Below, in pieces: positions 5,566-5,601 of a stretch of DNA of 5,601 bases. The translations under genes and the position numbers were made by a program. The stretch's first letter is position 1. The number at the start of each line of letters is the position of its first letter. The DNA comes from Candidatus Poribacteria bacterium. GTDB taxonomy: Bacteria > Poribacteria > WGA-4E > PCPOR2b. The DNA is taken from contig JAPUIP010000758.1 in assembly GCA_027296925.1 (NCBI GenBank), positions 1 to 5,601 on the forward strand, written 5' to 3'. The notes under the pieces were generated by a model that was not told where the DNA came from, searched no databases, and worked only from the letters and a program-made list of their open reading frames with translations.

Positions 5566-5601
5566 GGAGCTTGCCGAAGTGATGACAGAGTTATTTGGGC
5601 C

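Larger units (their letters stand above)
5402..5601 (+). other. Possible partial coding region running off the right edge
   Basis: After TAA 5399-5401 one + frame stays open for 66 codons to the edge. It reads a Pro/Val/Ala-rich segment (PVAPVP repeated three times) and then SFEVSFEELRGKRPKEV, followed by PVVLRGELAEVMTELFG, which looks like ordinary protein. There is no ATG before the repeat tract and no Shine-Dalgarno site, so it could be a gene with an alternative start, a decayed gene or chance. The opposite strand is also open in one frame (5601 to TGA 5413-5415), which weakens the case. Confidence 0.22.

Overview
This window has a GC content near 50% by eye. It carries five genes, all on the + strand, closely spaced and apparently co-transcribed. 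They are preceded by the decayed remnant of a sixth gene and followed by a low-complexity, repeat-rich tail. The organism cannot be named from the sequence alone. The contents point to an environmental, probably Gram-negative-type bacterium: a Gfo/Idh/MocA-type dehydrogenase remnant, a class III aminotransferase that is like HemL but not HemL, a HEAT-repeat protein, a UbiE/MenG quinone methyltransferase, a XylF-like sugar-binding lipoprotein and a YtfJ-like redoxin. Uncultivated lineages such as Candidatus Poribacteria carry many genes of these kinds, but that placement is a guess and not a result.

Layout. Positions 1-450 hold no intact gene. Positions 149-372 read as the N-terminal quarter of a Gfo/Idh/MocA oxidoreductase, broken by an apparent frameshift, an in-frame TGA and loss of its 3' part. 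A perfect 13-bp inverted repeat with a 1-nt centre (257-283) lies inside it. A sigma70-type promoter (369-396) begins exactly where the remnant stops and leads into the operon. The operon runs as follows: HemL-like aminotransferase (451-1740), HEAT-repeat protein (1807-3024), UbiE/MenG methyltransferase (3071-3775), XylF-like lipoprotein (3786-4802) and cysteine-free redoxin (4839-5372). The gaps are 66, 46, 10 and 36 nt. Several longest-ORF starts are too early. Shine-Dalgarno sites, a lipoprotein signal and family N-termini support the later starts given here. Positions 5373-5601 hold no certain gene: an imperfect inverted repeat, three exact copies of an 18-bp unit, and four copies of GCTTCGAGG. 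One frame on each strand stays open through to the window edge.

How the genes fit together. No single pathway is evident. UbiE/MenG makes the final C-methylation of menaquinone or ubiquinone. The aminotransferase is a PLP enzyme acting on an unknown amino acid or amino sugar. The HEAT protein is probably a protein-binding scaffold. The last two products carry export signals, and both are divergent members of their families: the sugar-binding protein lacks several usual ligand contacts and has no transporter partners here, and the redoxin lacks its catalytic cysteines. The most useful leads are these two apparently repurposed exported proteins side by side, the internal duplication in the HEAT protein, and the repeat tract that can be read on both strands.
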